From Deltaproteobacteria bacterium (GTDB lineage Bacteria; Acidobacteriota; Thermoanaerobaculia; Multivoradales; JAHZIX01), in contig JAHZIX010000052.1 in the NCBI GenBank assembly GCA_022601195.1, forward strand, positions 1 through 64,000: DNA of 64,000 bases. Direction: 5' to 3'. The stretch's first letter is position 1. Every line of letters starts with the position of its first letter. Positions 27,485-37,810 of the stretch are shown here, in pieces. A program made the translations under genes and the position numbers. The notes beneath the pieces are model-generated. The model did no database searches, was not told the DNA's origin, and worked only from the letters and a program-made list of their open reading frames with translations.

Positions 27485-28084
27485 TCACCGGAGATAGCGA
27501 TCGATCTCTCTCCAGAGCTCATTCATGCCATTCCCTGTTTTTGCCGAGACCGCGATTGCCTTTTCATCTTCTTGCAGGCTCAATCTGAGATTGATGCCTT
27601 TCAACGCGGTCAAGACTTTCCCTCGTGACAGACGATCCGATTTCGTAGCAACGACCACGATACGCGGGTCGAAGCTTGCCAGATACTCGAAAGCTTCTAC
27701 ATCCAGGTCAGTGGCCCCGACTTTCGTATCGACGAGGTGAACCACCATCGCGGAAGAAAGGGCTGCCTGACAATAGTCGTCAACCAGTTCAGCCCAGGCT
27801 TGCCGATCCTTCTTCCCAGCCTTGGCGTAACCGTAGCCGGGCAAATCTACGAAGTAGCAGTTCCGGTTGACCTGAAACAGATTCACGGCCCGCGTCCGAC
27901 CCGGTGTCGAACTGATTCTGGCCAAGCCTTTTCGCCCCAAGAGACGGTTGAGCAAGCTCGACTTTCCGACGTTGGACCGGCCGACAAATGCGACCTGCGG
28001 CAGCCCATCCCGGGGAAAGTCCCGCGGCGACATGGCCGAGCGCATGAATTCCACTGCCTCGATCTTCAAGAGGTTCGCTCTCAA
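27485..28084 (-). CDS. engB: Ribosome-assembly GTPase EngB (YsxC/YihA)
   Basis: 199 aa. EngB helps late 50S subunit assembly. GTPase motifs: G1 GRSNVGKSS, switch region STPGRTRAVNLF, G3 DLPGYGYAK, G4 ATKSD and G5 SAKTG. The start is TTG, selected because GGGAGGT lies 7-8 nt upstream and the only nearby alternative (GTG 4 nt before) runs into a stop. The product is a single small GTPase domain, typical length. It is followed by rho on the same strand. Confidence 0.95.
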   Translation of the reverse strand: MRANLLKIEAVEFMRSAMSPRDFPRDGLPQVAFVGRSNVGKSSLLNRLLGRKGLARISSTPGRTRAVNLFQVNRNCYFVDLPGYGYAKAGKKDRQAWAELVDDYCQAALSSAMVVHLVDTKVGATDLDVEAFEYLASFDPRIVVVATKSDRLSRGKVLTALKGINLRLSLQEDEKAIAVSAKTGNGMNELWREIDRYLR

Positions 28085-28240
28085 GCCACTACCTCCCTAG
28101 GAAAGCAGCGGCAGCTGGTTGCCAATGATCTAGGGTGTCTGGGTAAGGTTCCGAGAGGACAAAGTCTCCCGGTCTTGCCGGACCCGATGGGTCACCACCT
28201 GGATGTTCATTGATCGCATTTACTGCCCAGGCCCCGCGAG

Positions 28241-28290
28241 TTCAAGGATTCCAAGAAGTCTAGGATTCCAGGAATTCGAGGATTCCAACT
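28241..28290. repeat. Degenerate GGATTCCA repeat in front of lon's 3' end
   Basis: AAGGATTCCAAGAA, AGGATTCCAGGAATTCG and AGGATTCCAACTCGG follow each other with a spacing of 15-18 bp in the gap between lon and engB. The arrays at 4.7 and 21.1 kb have a different core, so this is probably a separate low-complexity element. Confidence 0.5.
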
Positions 28291-28301
28291 CGGTTACGAG
28301 G

Positions 28302-30722
28302 TCAATGGGCCAGGGAATCTGATGCTACCGGCGGTTTTGCGGGAGATTCTTCAAATCCCCCTTCCCCCTTCGCTGACAACGGGGATAGCTCCCCATCCAG
28401 CGCGACGCGTAGTACTTCGTCCATCGACTCTACGAGATGGGGGACTAGAAGTTCCCTGACTTCCTCAGGAATGTCGTCCAAGTCCTTCTCATTCTCGCTC
28501 GGAAGAATGATTTCGGTGATTCCTGCGCGATGCGCTGCGAGTACCTTATCCTTGATTCCGCCTACGGGCAAGACTTTCCCACGTAGGGTAATCTCGCCGG
28601 TCATGGCAACATCCTTCCGCACGGGCACCTGGGTCAGTGCGGACACCAAGGCTGTAGCCATAGTGATCCCCGCGGAAGGACCGTCCTTCGGTATGGCGCC
28701 CTCCGGTACGTGGATGTGCAAATCCGTCGTCTCCGAGAAGTCTGGGTCCACACCCAAAATCTCCGTCCGGCTGCGCAGGTAAGACACGGCTGCCCGCGCC
28801 GACTCCTGCATCACATCGCCGAGCTTTCCGGTCAGGGTCAGCTTCCCCTTACCTTTCATGAGGCCGACTTCCGTTTCGAGAATCTCGCCACCGGTCTGGG
28901 TCCACGCCAAGCCGATACTGACTCCTACTTCGGGCTTTTCATTCTGGCGCCAGGGGCGATACTTAGGCTTGCCGAGGGAGTCGATCACCAAATCGGGGGT
29001 AATCTCGACCTCCAACTCCGGCCCTTCAGCGACGACTCTGCGGGCCACTTTGCGGCACATGGAGGCAATCTCTCGCTCCAAATTCCGAACTCCCGCTTCG
29101 CGAGTGTATTTCTCGACCAGCGTCCGCAGGGCCTCATCTTCGAAGGTGACCTTCTCCGCTTCCAAACCGTGATTGCCGAGTTGCTTTTCGACCAGGAAGT
29201 GTCTCGCAATGTTCAACTTCTCGTTGAGCGTATAGCCCGTCAGCTGAATGACTTCCATACGATCCCGGAGAGCCGGAGGAATCGTATGGGAAACGTTCGC
29301 TGTGGCGATAAACATCACCTTGGATAGGTCGAACTCTACATCCAGGTAGTGATCCACGAAGGCGCTGTTCTGCTCGGGATCCAAGACTTCCAAGAGCGCT
29401 GAAGAAGGATCACCGCGAAAGTCCGTAGACATCTTGTCCACTTCGTCCAGGAGAAACACCGGGTTCACGGAGCCAGCTTTCTTCATCTGCTGGATGATCT
29501 GCCCCGGGAAGGCGCCAATATAGGTACGTCGGTGGCCACGGATTTCTGCCTCGTCTCGAACTCCGCCAAGAGAGAGCCGGGCGAATTTCCGTCCTGTCGC
29601 CCTGGCAATGGACTTGGCGAGAGAAGATTTCCCCACTCCTGGAGGTCCGACAAAGCAAATGATGGAACTCTTCGTCTGACCGACCAGTTGGCGGACTGCC
29701 AGGAACTCCAGAATCCGGTCTTTTATCTTCTCCAAGCCGTAGTGATCCTCGTTGAGAACCGACTCTGCCTGTTGAAGATCTTTCTGTTCCCGAGTCTTTT
29801 TCTTCCAGGGAACACTCACCAGCCAGTCGATGTAATTCCTGGAAACGGTAGCCTCAGCGGACACCGGTGGCATGGATTCCAGGCGTTTGAGCTCCTGCTC
29901 CGCCTTCTCCTTTGCCTCCTTCGGCATACCCGCCTTCTCTACCTTCTCCTTGAGCTCAGCGACTTCATCGGAGCGATCGTCTTTCCGTCCCAACTCCTGG
30001 TGAATGGCCTTCACCTTCTCGTTGAGGTAATACTCCTTCTGCGCCTTCTCCATCTGCTTTTTGACTTTGACGTTGATCCGCTTGTCGATGTTGATTTTTT
30101 CGACCTCGACATCTAACAGATCGTGCAAACTCTGGAGTCGCTCGTAGGGATTGATGAGCTCCAGCAGGCGTTGTTTGTCGGCTGTATTGACCACCAGATG
30201 GGCCGACAGGGTATCGGCAAAGCGATCGGGATCGTCCAATTTGAGGGTCGACATCAACCCTTCGAAAGCAAGGTGGTGAGACATCTTCGCGTATTGTTCG
30301 AAGATGCCGAGCACTTTGGCCATGTACTGCTTCAGCTCATCGCTGACCGGATATTCGACCTCGTAAGTCTCCACCTCCGCATTGAGGGCGCTATCGACCT
30401 CTTCCACGGAGATAACTCGAGCCCGCTTGACCCCCTCCACCATCACCTTGACGTTGCCGTTGGGCAGCTTCAGGTTCTGAATGATGGTAGCGATGACACC
30501 CATATCGTGAGTGTCTCCCAGGTCCGGCTCATCTACTTTCGGATCTTTCTGGGCGACCAGGAAAATCCGCTTCGATGAGGAGGAAAGGGTCTGTTCCAGA
30601 GCCCGTACTGAACTTTCCCGGCCGACGATAAAGGGGGCCATCATGTGGGGAAAGACCACCATATCCCTCAATGGGACGACTGGAACGGTCTCTCGGCTTG
30701 ATTTAACGAAGGTAGATCCCAT
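28302..30722 (-). CDS. lon: ATP-dependent protease Lon
   Basis: 806 aa, full length. Lon degrades misfolded and regulatory proteins in the cytoplasm. N-terminal LON substrate domain ([23 protein letters not shown]), coiled-coil middle, AAA+ domain with Walker A GPPGVGKS (359-366), and a C-terminal peptidase domain with catalytic Ser in [11 protein letters not shown] and Lys in [14 protein letters not shown]. Same strand and short gap (39 bp) after clpX, so it is likely part of the tig-clpP-clpX-lon unit. The C-terminus carries about 20 extra residues ([17 protein letters not shown]). Confidence 0.98.
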   Translation of the reverse strand: MGSTFVKSSRETVPVVPLRDMVVFPHMMAPFIVGRESSVRALEQTLSSSSKRIFLVAQKDPKVDEPDLGDTHDMGVIATIIQNLKLPNGNVKVMVEGVKRARVISVEEVDSALNAEVETYEVEYPVSDELKQYMAKVLGIFEQYAKMSHHLAFEGLMSTLKLDDPDRFADTLSAHLVVNTADKQRLLELINPYERLQSLHDLLDVEVEKINIDKRINVKVKKQMEKAQKEYYLNEKVKAIHQELGRKDDRSDEVAELKEKVEKAGMPKEAKEKAEQELKRLESMPPVSAEATVSRNYIDWLVSVPWKKKTREQKDLQQAESVLNEDHYGLEKIKDRILEFLAVRQLVGQTKSSIICFVGPPGVGKSSLAKSIARATGRKFARLSLGGVRDEAEIRGHRRTYIGAFPGQIIQQMKKAGSVNPVFLLDEVDKMSTDFRGDPSSALLEVLDPEQNSAFVDHYLDVEFDLSKVMFIATANVSHTIPPALRDRMEVIQLTGYTLNEKLNIARHFLVEKQLGNHGLEAEKVTFEDEALRTLVEKYTREAGVRNLEREIASMCRKVARRVVAEGPELEVEITPDLVIDSLGKPKYRPWRQNEKPEVGVSIGLAWTQTGGEILETEVGLMKGKGKLTLTGKLGDVMQESARAAVSYLRSRTEILGVDPDFSETTDLHIHVPEGAIPKDGPSAGITMATALVSALTQVPVRKDVAMTGEITLRGKVLPVGGIKDKVLAAHRAGITEIILPSENEKDLDDIPEEVRELLVPHLVESMDEVLRVALDGELSPLSAKGEGGFEESPAKPPVASDSLAH

Positions 30723-30761
30723 GACTCGGTACTCTCTCCCCCAGCTCTCTAACTTTCGGCG

Positions 30762-32003
30762 CTAGCCGGCTTTCTTGAACAGCTCGACTGGCTGCATTCG
30801 CTTAGCCACCAGCTCTTCATCGACAACCAACTGCTCGATTTCATGGTCTGACGGCACGGTGTACATCAGATCCAACATCATCTCTTCCAGAATGATCCGC
30901 AGGCCCCGAGCCCCGACTCCCCGCTTGATGGCCTCTGTGGCAATGGCCGTGATGGCCTCGGGGGTGAAGGAGAGCTCCACGCCCTCGAATTCAAAAATGG
31001 TCTGGTATTGACGGATCAGGCTGTTCTTCGGCTCCTGGAGAATGCGCTCGAGGGCATGGGCATCCAGGGTCTCGAGAGTTGCCATCACCGGCAAACGCCC
31101 AACAAACTCCGGGATCAGACCGTACTTGATCAGATCTTCCGGGAGAGCATGCTCCAAGAGGACGTTGCCTTCCCGCTCCTTCTTACTCCTCACCTCTGCA
31201 CCAAACCCGAGACTCTTTTCGTTCAAGCGTCGGCCGATTGCCTCTTCCAAGCCCACAAAGGCCCCACCACAGATGAACAGAATGTTGGTGGTGTCGATCT
31301 GCAGGAACTCCTGATGCGGATGCTTTCTTCCCCCTTGAGGAGGCACATTGCATTGGGTTCCCTCGAGAATTTTCAGCAGAGCTTGCTGAACGCCTTCCCC
31401 GGAAACATCGCGAGTGATCGATGGATTGTCGCCTTTACGACAGATCTTGTCGACCTCATCGATATACACGATTCCCCGTTGAGTCTTCTCTTTGTCATTC
31501 CCAGAAGCCTGGTAGAGCTTGAGGATGATGTTCTCCACATCTTCCCCTACGTAACCCGCTTCCGTGAGGGTCGTGGCATCGGCGATGGTGAAGGGTACGG
31601 AGAGAAGCTTGGCGAGAGTCTGAGCTAGCAAAGTCTTGCCGGTTCCTGTTGGACCGATCAACATGATGTTCGACTTGTGCAACTCGATATCGTCGCCGTG
31701 AGCCTTCTCTGCATAGTCGATCCGCTTGTAGTGGTTGTAGACCGCCACAGCAAGCTTCTTTTTGGCTTGTTCCTGCCCAATTACATACTCGTCGAGCAGA
31801 GCCTTGATTTCCATCGGCTTCGGCAGCGTCGTGTCCTGCTGCTGCTCGAGCATGCGGTCCTCAGCGATGATGTCGAGACAGATGTCTACACATTCGTCGC
31901 AAATGAAGACCGTTGGTCCAGCGATGAGTTTTTTCACCTCCCGCTGGCTCTTGTTGCAAAAAGAGCACCTCAGGACTTCATCGCCGCTATCTTTCTTGGG
32001 CAT
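30762..32003 (-). CDS. clpX: ClpX, unfoldase subunit of ClpXP
   Basis: 413 aa. AAA+ unfoldase that feeds substrates to ClpP. The N-terminal zinc-binding domain [15 protein letters not shown]...CDECVDIC has all four cysteines. Walker A GPTGTGKT, Walker [11 protein letters not shown], and the ClpX sensor/lid region with [12 protein letters not shown] are in place, followed by a [18 protein letters not shown] stretch. Length is normal. Sits between clpP (about 115 bp upstream) and lon. Confidence 0.98.
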   Translation of the reverse strand: MPKKDSGDEVLRCSFCNKSQREVKKLIAGPTVFICDECVDICLDIIAEDRMLEQQQDTTLPKPMEIKALLDEYVIGQEQAKKKLAVAVYNHYKRIDYAEKAHGDDIELHKSNIMLIGPTGTGKTLLAQTLAKLLSVPFTIADATTLTEAGYVGEDVENIILKLYQASGNDKEKTQRGIVYIDEVDKICRKGDNPSITRDVSGEGVQQALLKILEGTQCNVPPQGGRKHPHQEFLQIDTTNILFICGGAFVGLEEAIGRRLNEKSLGFGAEVRSKKEREGNVLLEHALPEDLIKYGLIPEFVGRLPVMATLETLDAHALERILQEPKNSLIRQYQTIFEFEGVELSFTPEAITAIATEAIKRGVGARGLRIILEEMMLDLMYTVPSDHEIEQLVVDEELVAKRMQPVELFKKAG

Positions 32004-32119
32004 TTTTCCTCCCTGGCTGGTCGGGACGGGCTAAAGCGATCGTAGGTGTGATCCCAGCCCGTGTCAACCTTCCCTTTCGTGAAACGGTCGCAGCTACCGG
32101 AGTATTCCTTATCGGGGCC

Positions 32120-32713
32120 TTAGGCTGCCCCTCGGCGCTCCATTAGGCGATCCGCCAAGCCGTATTCTACGGCCTCTTGAGCTGTCAAGATCTTATCGCG
32201 TTCCGTGTCCTGATGAATCTCTTCCTTTGTTTTGCCGGTATGAGAGGCGAGTAATTCGTCCAAAACATCCCGCATCGCCAGCATGTCACGAGCATGGATC
32301 TCAATATCCGTCTGCTGTCCGCCGATACTGCGAATAGACGGCTGGTGGATGAGGACGCGACTGTTTGGGAGCACGATTCGCTTGCCCTTCGCCCCGGCCG
32401 CCAATAGGACAGCAGCCATGGAGGCGGCCTGGCCGACGCAGTAGGTCGCGATATCCGGCTTGATGTACTGCATGGTGTCGTAAATCGCCAGACCTGCGGT
32501 TACGGAACCACCGGGAGAGTTGATGTAGAGCGCGATGTCTCTCTCTGGGTTCTCCGCTTCGAGAAATAGCAACTGGGCGATAATCAGTGTCGCTACATCA
32601 TCGTCCACGGGTCGAGCCAGGAAGATGATGTTGTCTTTGAGCAGCCTGGAATAAATATCGTAGGGGCGCTCACCGCGACTAGTTTGATCGATTACCGTAG
32701 GGAAAAAATTCAT
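32120..32713 (-). CDS. clpP: ClpP protease subunit
   Basis: 197 aa. Serine protease that forms the tetradecameric chamber of ClpXP/ClpAP. Catalytic triad: Ser in [14 protein letters not shown], His in LIHQPSI, Asp in the EIHQDTERD region. The N-terminal stretch [32 protein letters not shown] is normal for ClpP and begins after a GGAGGAG-containing leader. It lies 70 bp downstream of tig, a conserved arrangement. Confidence 0.98.
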   Translation of the reverse strand: MNFFPTVIDQTSRGERPYDIYSRLLKDNIIFLARPVDDDVATLIIAQLLFLEAENPERDIALYINSPGGSVTAGLAIYDTMQYIKPDIATYCVGQAASMAAVLLAAGAKGKRIVLPNSRVLIHQPSIRSIGGQQTDIEIHARDMLAMRDVLDELLASHTGKTKEEIHQDTERDKILTAQEAVEYGLADRLMERRGAA

Positions 32714-32784
32714 ATCTTGCTCTCCTCCTTGGGAGGGAGAGCACGGCAGAAGCAGAAACCGCCGCGCTCCATTCTTGGCGAAGC

Positions 32785-34074
32785 CTAGTCCTCGCCGGAG
32801 TCTTCACCCATAAGGTGCTTCAGAGCCTTATCCCGAGACAACTGACCCCGAAGTTGTGCCAGCCGCCCCGAACGGTCCAAAGCCTGCCGAACCGCCATGG
32901 TCGAACTTTTTTGGGCCCGAGCGATCTCGCTCAAGGCGGTCTCGAACTCCTGCTCGCTCACCTCGATCTCGCGATCCTTGGCTACCGCATCTAGAAGGAG
33001 ACGAGCGTGAACCCGCTTTTCCGCCTGCGGCTTGGCCTGATCCATCAGAGCGGCCCAATCGATGTCCGCCTTGTCGAGATCTAGGCCCTGCTGGGCCAGA
33101 CGTTCAGCCTGCTGAGTTACCAGCTCCTCGACGTCTTTCTGAACAACTCTTTCGGGCAAATCCAGAGGAAAACGCTCCCGCAATTGATCGAGAAGGCTGG
33201 TCTCTCGCTCCCGACTCCGGGTCGTCGCTTTGCCGCCGGAAATCTGTTTGCCAATTTCCTGGCGCAATTCTTCCAGGGTCTCGAACTCTCCTACGGATTT
33301 GGCAAAGTCATCGTCTAGAGACCGAAGCTCTTTTTCCTTGACAGCCTTGACCCGTACTTCGAATTTCTGTGGCTCGGCCTCGTCGCCTTCTCCTAGGGTC
33401 TTGGTGAAGTCAGACCGTTGACCTTCAGCAAGGCCCGTTACGGCCATGGAAAGTTCTTCCCAGACTCTCTCATCCCCGACCTCGATGGAAAGATCTTGAG
33501 GCTCTTTGGGCCCTTCCTCGTCGGCCGCCTCACCTTCGGCAGGCGGGGCACCGGAAGTGCGGAGAATCTCGAGATCGACAAGATCTCCCACCGCGGCGGA
33601 GCGTTCCACTGGAACCCAATCCCCTCCCCGGCGGCGCAGGTCATCCAGCGCTTCGGTAATTTCGTCGTCCGTCGCTTCGACGGGAGGGTCCGGCAGCTGA
33701 AACTCTCCGAGGCCAGACAGCTCGACCTCTGGGCGAATTTCGACTGTGGCGCGAAAGGTAAAGGGTTCGCCCGGCTTGAGCTCTACTTCGTCCACCTGAG
33801 GGGGTAGGAGAGGCTCGAGGCCGGATTCCGCTTCTGCCTGGCGCCAATAGCGCGGTAGCAGGCGCTCCACGACCTCTTTTTCGATCTCATCCTTGAAGCG
33901 TCTTTGGACGACCCCCTTAGGTACCTTCCCTTTACGAAATCCCGGTAGGTGAACTTCCTTACCAAACTCTTGGAGGACACGTTGATGCTCTGCATCGACG
34001 GCTGGAGCGGGAATTTCGATGACGAGCTGTTTCTGGCAGGGGCCAGTATCTTCGGTTGAAACGACAACGCTCAT
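32785..34074 (-). CDS. tig: Trigger factor (ribosome-bound chaperone)
   Basis: 429 aa. Trigger factor binds the ribosome exit tunnel and helps nascent chains fold. Ribosome-binding motif [13 protein letters not shown] (about residues 44-56) is intact; the FKBP-type isomerase domain (about 150-240) and the helical C-terminal arms follow. The PPIase domain carries an acidic insertion ([17 protein letters not shown]). First protein gene after the two tRNA genes, same strand, followed by clpP; tig-clpP-clpX-lon is a common order. Confidence 0.95.
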   Translation of the reverse strand: MSVVVSTEDTGPCQKQLVIEIPAPAVDAEHQRVLQEFGKEVHLPGFRKGKVPKGVVQRRFKDEIEKEVVERLLPRYWRQAEAESGLEPLLPPQVDEVELKPGEPFTFRATVEIRPEVELSGLGEFQLPDPPVEATDDEITEALDDLRRRGGDWVPVERSAAVGDLVDLEILRTSGAPPAEGEAADEEGPKEPQDLSIEVGDERVWEELSMAVTGLAEGQRSDFTKTLGEGDEAEPQKFEVRVKAVKEKELRSLDDDFAKSVGEFETLEELRQEIGKQISGGKATTRSRERETSLLDQLRERFPLDLPERVVQKDVEELVTQQAERLAQQGLDLDKADIDWAALMDQAKPQAEKRVHARLLLDAVAKDREIEVSEQEFETALSEIARAQKSSTMAVRQALDRSGRLAQLRGQLSRDKALKHLMGEDSGED

Positions 34075-34199
34075 GGGAGATTTGTCCTAGGAATGAAGGC
34101 GATTGGCGGTGCCGAATCCGTTAGATACCTGCTGCTCAAAGCAACGGTCCTCGGTCTTCGGCGGCAAAAATCTACACCTCTCAGCTTGAACCTCGGGCC

Positions 34200-34286
34200 T
34201 GGTGCGAAAGGGGGGACTCGAACCCCCAACCCGTTTCCGAGACTAGATCCTAAATCTAGCGCGTATACCAATTCCGCCACTTTCGC
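34200..34286 (-). tRNA. tRNA-Leu (anticodon UAG)
   Basis: Minus strand: acceptor GCGAAAG pairs with CTTTCGC, anticodon arm CTAGA-TTTAGGA-TCTAG gives anticodon TAG (reads CUA/CUN Leu codons), a long variable arm (TCTCGGAAACGGGT) as in class II tRNAs, T-arm GGGGG-TTCGAGT-CCCCC, discriminator A and an encoded CCA end. All stems pair fully. Confidence 0.95.
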
Positions 34287-34345
34287 TGGGAGGCCTCACC
34301 TGCCCGGGAACCACCGAGGCGTTCCAGGAGGGGAGAGCAGAGAAG

Positions 34346-34421
34346 TGGTGAGCCGCCTAGGAATCGAACCTAGAACCCACAGATTAAGAGTCTGTTGCTC
34401 TGCCAATTGAGCTAGCGGCCC
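34346..34421 (-). tRNA. tRNA-Lys (anticodon CUU)
   Basis: Minus strand: acceptor GGGCCGC pairs with GCGGCTC (one G-T), D-arm GCTCAATTGGCAGAGC, anticodon arm ACAGA-CTCTTAA-TCTGT gives anticodon CTT, T-arm CTAGG-TTCGATT-CCTAG, discriminator A and encoded CCA. It lies 59 bp upstream of tRNA-Leu and directly behind a promoter. Confidence 0.95.
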
Positions 34422-34435
34422 AACTCAGAACGCGC

Positions 34436-34465
34436 ATGATACCCAAAGCAACCTAAAAATGACAA
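34436..34465 (-). promoter_or_regulatory. Sigma-70-type promoter of the tRNA-Lys/tRNA-Leu/tig unit
   Basis: On the minus strand TTGTCA (-35) is followed after 18 nt by TATCAT (-10), with the tRNA-Lys gene starting 14 nt further on. Position and fit to consensus make it the likely promoter of the tRNA pair and possibly of tig and the downstream protease genes. Confidence 0.6.
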
Positions 34466-34558
34466 GCCTCGCCTTCTTGTGAAGGAGACTCGCCCTCTGA
34501 TTGCGAGAGACCTAGGGAGCCCCTCATCCATCCGGAAGAGCTTGGCCGCCCGTCCCCC

Positions 34559-34780
34559 TTACCCCCCCTGGACGAAGTGAACCACTTCGACCCGGTCGTC
34601 GGATCGCAGGATCGTCTCGGAGTAGCGAGGCCGCCGGACGATCTCTCCGTTGACCTCGATGGCGACCATGCGGGCATCCTTGCCGAGGCTTTCGAGGAGG
34701 CCAAATAAATCTGCCCCGGAAGGGAGAGTACGGCGTTCTCCATTGAGCTGAATATCAATCTCTGACTCGGAACGAGACAT
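34559..34780 (-). CDS. thiS: ThiS-like sulfur carrier protein
   Basis: 73 aa. A ubiquitin-fold sulfur carrier: starts with a beta-strand (IDIQLNGERRTLPSGADLFGLLESLG), has the ThiS-typical VAIEVNGEIVRR strand-loop, and ends in the essential Gly-Gly (FVQGG), which is activated by adenylation and becomes a thiocarboxylate. In thiamine synthesis it passes sulfur to ThiG. No thiG, thiF or other thi gene is adjacent, so a different sulfur pathway is possible. The longer ORF 34453-34866 in another frame is a shadow. Confidence 0.85.
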   Translation of the reverse strand: MSRSESEIDIQLNGERRTLPSGADLFGLLESLGKDARMVAIEVNGEIVRRPRYSETILRSDDRVEVVHFVQGG

Positions 34781-34819
34781 TCGTATTCCTTTGGTTGGCT
34801 TATCGAGACAAAGCGAGAA

Positions 34820-35536
34820 TCAAAGCAGGTGCTTGATCTCCGCCGTGCCGATTTCGCTATCAGCAACGACGATCAAGGCTGCGGTCCCGCGTTCGAGTTG
34901 CGGAATCGTGAAAGACAGCTGTAGGAAGCCTTCTTCGTCGGTCCTCCCGGAAACGAGAGTGCGAGGTTCAGCGACCGTCGAGATCATTTTGACAGCCACT
35001 TGAGCTTGAGGGACGGCAGCGCCATCCTTACTGGAGCTGGTTCGCACTCCCAGCACGGCTTGCCTACCCAGACCCAGCTGGGCTTCCCCATCGACCATCA
35101 AAACCAGTTGTTCTTGATCGGCCTCGCAAGTGAGGTAGTCGAGAATGACCTGATCCAGTGAACGATCCGAGTTCCCGATCGGCACTTCCGCTGGCGGTCT
35201 AACCTCAGTAGATGCGCCCTTCGCAGCCTTCGGGACCACCGGCACAGGTTGAGAACCCGTGGTGGCTCCCCCACTCTGGCGAAATTTCTCGTCCAGCTTG
35301 CCGCTTCGAATGGCAGCAATGGTCTTCCGGTGCTGGACCTCCATCAAGGCGACAATTTCTTTTTCGCCATGACCCTCGGCAAGCAGATCCGCATATCCGG
35401 AACGGCGGGCAGCCAACACTCGACCGCCGACGTAGACCAACGTCTCGATCTGGGGATTGGAAAGTCCCTTGTCTTCTGTTTGGACATGAAAGACGACATC
35501 ATCGTGTCGTATGTCCGTGTTATAGCCGGTAATCAT
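34820..35536 (-). CDS. Conserved hypothetical protein with Ig-like C-terminal domain
   Basis: 238 aa. I recognise no named family. The N-terminal 60 residues (MITGYNTDIRHDDVVFHVQTEDKG...IETLVYVGGRVLAARR) look compact and strongly conserved-like. A Pro/Ala-rich linker (about 90-125) leads to a C-terminal beta-sandwich resembling carboxypeptidase-regulatory/Ig-like domains (VPQAQVAVKMISTVAEPRTLVSGRTDEEGFLQLSFTIP). No signal peptide or membrane segment. It is directly upstream of thiS (39 bp gap), same strand. Confidence 0.7.
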   Translation of the reverse strand: MITGYNTDIRHDDVVFHVQTEDKGLSNPQIETLVYVGGRVLAARRSGYADLLAEGHGEKEIVALMEVQHRKTIAAIRSGKLDEKFRQSGGATTGSQPVPVVPKAAKGASTEVRPPAEVPIGNSDRSLDQVILDYLTCEADQEQLVLMVDGEAQLGLGRQAVLGVRTSSSKDGAAVPQAQVAVKMISTVAEPRTLVSGRTDEEGFLQLSFTIPQLERGTAALIVVADSEIGTAEIKHLL

Positions 35537-35750
35537 CCGCCGTGCCGCAATTCTCTTAGATTCAAATCTGGAAACCCAAGTGCTGGATTCTATGGAGACG
35601 TGTCCTCAGGGGTCAAGGTGGGGACTACACACCGTACCAGCCTTGCCGCCCCAATCGGCTCATGCGACAATGAATTCCTGCCGCCCCGTCGGGGCCGGCA
35701 CCCGAAGCCAATGCCAGAATCCAACAAGACACTCGTTGGGAGGAGACAGA

Positions 35751-36569
35751 ATGTCTGCTGAAGATACCGCCGCCCAAAACACGCTCGTCCACTATGAAAG
35801 CCGCGAAGGCGTCGCTTACCTGATCCTAGACGACCCACCGGCCAATACCTACACCCACGAGATGATGCGACAACTCGATGAGGCGATCCTGAAAGCGCGC
35901 TTCGATGCTGAGGTCCACGTTATCGTGCTGACCGGTCGAGGTGAGAAATTTTTCTGCGCCGGAGCAGATATCTCCATGCTGCAAGGAGCCGACCCCACTT
36001 TCAAGTACTACTTTTGCCTCCATGCCAACGAAACCCTCAATCGCCTCGAGCACACCCCAAAGCTCGTGATTGCGGCCCTCAACGGCCACACTGTTGGCGG
36101 TGGTCTTGAGATCGCAATGGCTGCTGACTTGCGCATTGCCAAGAAATCCGGTGGCAAAGTTGGGCTCCCGGAGATCAACCTAGGCGTGCTGCCCGGTACC
36201 GGCGGGACACAGCGCTTCGCTCGAGTGGTCGGCAAGAGCAAGGCCATCGAGCTGATGGTCACGGGCTCCAATTTCGGTTTCGAAGAAGCGATGGCCTTGG
36301 GCCTCGTCAACCAAATCATCGACGCCGATGACCATGCCTCCTTCCTGGGGAAGGTGCATGAGTATGCTCGCCAGTTCTGTCCCCCGAACCGTGCTTCCAA
36401 GGCTGCCGGGCGCATCAAGCGGTCCGTCCAGTCGGGCATGGAAGTACCCTTCGAGTGCGGCCTCACCCTGGAACGGGAGCTACAGCAGCAACTGTTTGAG
36501 AGCTCCGATGCCCGGGAAGGCCTCGACGCCTACATCGAGAAGCGGAGACCGGTCTTCAAGGGCGCCTAA
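35751..36569 (+). CDS. Enoyl-CoA hydratase/isomerase (crotonase family)
   Basis: 272 aa from ATG 35751, chosen for GGGAGGAG 6-7 nt upstream; the ORF-track start is 171 bp earlier. Crotonase enzymes hydrate or isomerise acyl-CoA. The oxyanion-hole and acid/base residues are present: GAD in FFCAGADISML, Glu120 in HTVGGGLEIAMAADL and Glu141 in LPEINLGVLPGTGGTQR. This is the first of three crotonase genes that, with a thiolase, form an apparent operon. Substrate is not determined; an aliphatic enoyl-CoA is likely. Confidence 0.9.
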   Translation: MSAEDTAAQNTLVHYESREGVAYLILDDPPANTYTHEMMRQLDEAILKARFDAEVHVIVLTGRGEKFFCAGADISMLQGADPTFKYYFCLHANETLNRLEHTPKLVIAALNGHTVGGGLEIAMAADLRIAKKSGGKVGLPEINLGVLPGTGGTQRFARVVGKSKAIELMVTGSNFGFEEAMALGLVNQIIDADDHASFLGKVHEYARQFCPPNRASKAAGRIKRSVQSGMEVPFECGLTLERELQQQLFESSDAREGLDAYIEKRRPVFKGA

Positions 36570-36593
36570 CGGCAGCTAGAGGGTCTATCTCCT

Positions 36594-37808
36594 ATGCCTT
36601 CCCCTACGCCCAAACGTTTCGACAAGAGGAGCTCCCAGGGCATTGTCTTGGTCGCTCCGACGAGGACGCCCATTGGGAAGTTCGGCGGTGGCCTGGCTTC
36701 GCTGACCGCAGCGCAGCTCGGCACCGCCGCAGCCCGCGCCTGCTTGGAGCGATCCGGTTGCCCGCCGGACCGAGTCGACCAAGCGGTATTCGGGCATGGC
36801 AGGCAGGCCGGTGGAGGCCCCAACACGGCGCGTCAGATCTCGGTGAAGGCAGGAATCCCAGAGGATCGTCCTGCCTTCACCATCAATCAAGCTTGCGCCT
36901 CCGGGCTTCAAGCCGTCTTTTGTGCGGCTCGATCCATCCTGCTCGGAGAAGCCCAAGTCGTCTTGGCCGGCGGTACGGAAAGCATGTCGAACACTCCCTA
37001 CCTTTTGCCTCGAGCCCGGTGGGGCCACCGCCTCGGCCACGGCGAGCTCACCGATGGAATGTATCGGGACGGGTTCGACGACCCCCTTTCTGAACGAGTC
37101 ATGGGAGAGACGGCAGAGGAATTAGCAGACCAGGAAGATATCTCCAGGAGCGAGGCGGACGCATGGGCTGTCGAGAGCCAACACCGGTGCCAGAAGGCCC
37201 GTCAGGCCCATCTCTTTGAGGCGGAGATTAGCCCTGTCACGGTCCCCCATCGCCGAGGAGACAAGATCGTCAGCCTAGACGAGCACCCGCGGGAAGGAGT
37301 CACTGCGGAATCCCTAGGTCGACTAAAGCCAGTATTTCGCCAGCAGGGTACCGTTACTGCAGGAAATGCCTCCGGGATCACCGATGGAGCGGCAGCCCTT
37401 CTGGTGGCCAGCGAAGAAGCTGCGACGGAGCTAGGCCTGGAACCCATTGCCCGGTTGATCGATTGGTCGGTCGTCGGGGTCGAGCCTCGAATCATGGGCA
37501 TTGGCCCGGTTCCAGCCGTTGAAGCTCTACGGGAGAGGCATTCCCTCACTTGGGATGATGTCGATCAAATCGAGCTCAACGAAGCCTTTGCTAGCCAAGT
37601 CCTGGCCTGCCTGAAACATTGGGACTGCGACTCCAAGAAGGTGAACCCCGACGGCGGAGCGATCGCGTTGGGCCACCCCATCGGATGTACGGGAGCCCGC
37701 TTACTGGTCACCCTGACGCATGCCCTGGCCCGGCGAGGAGGGGGCAGAGGCCTCGCCACCCTATGCGTTTCCGGCGGCATGGGCGTTGCGGCCCTCGTGG
37801 AGACTTGA
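36594..37808 (+). CDS. Thiolase (acetyl-CoA C-acyltransferase)
   Basis: 404 aa. Catalytic Cys101 in NQACASGLQA, the His of GGAIALGHPIGCTGARLL and the second Cys in LCVSGGMGVA mark a complete thiolase; the family either cleaves 3-ketoacyl-CoA (degradative) or condenses two acetyl-CoA. Neighbouring crotonases favour beta-oxidation-type cleavage. It starts 24 bp after the first crotonase and is followed 2 bp later by the second, so all are probably co-transcribed. No 3-hydroxyacyl-CoA dehydrogenase is present in the cluster. Confidence 0.93.
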   Translation: MPSPTPKRFDKRSSQGIVLVAPTRTPIGKFGGGLASLTAAQLGTAAARACLERSGCPPDRVDQAVFGHGRQAGGGPNTARQISVKAGIPEDRPAFTINQACASGLQAVFCAARSILLGEAQVVLAGGTESMSNTPYLLPRARWGHRLGHGELTDGMYRDGFDDPLSERVMGETAEELADQEDISRSEADAWAVESQHRCQKARQAHLFEAEISPVTVPHRRGDKIVSLDEHPREGVTAESLGRLKPVFRQQGTVTAGNASGITDGAAALLVASEEAATELGLEPIARLIDWSVVGVEPRIMGIGPVPAVEALRERHSLTWDDVDQIELNEAFASQVLACLKHWDCDSKKVNPDGGAIALGHPIGCTGARLLVTLTHALARRGGGRGLATLCVSGGMGVAALVET

Positions 37809-37810
37809 AC

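Noticed and set aside
34453-34866. 137-aa minus-strand ORF around thiS
   Set aside because: Different frame overlapping thiS; thiS has a recognised fold and Gly-Gly end.
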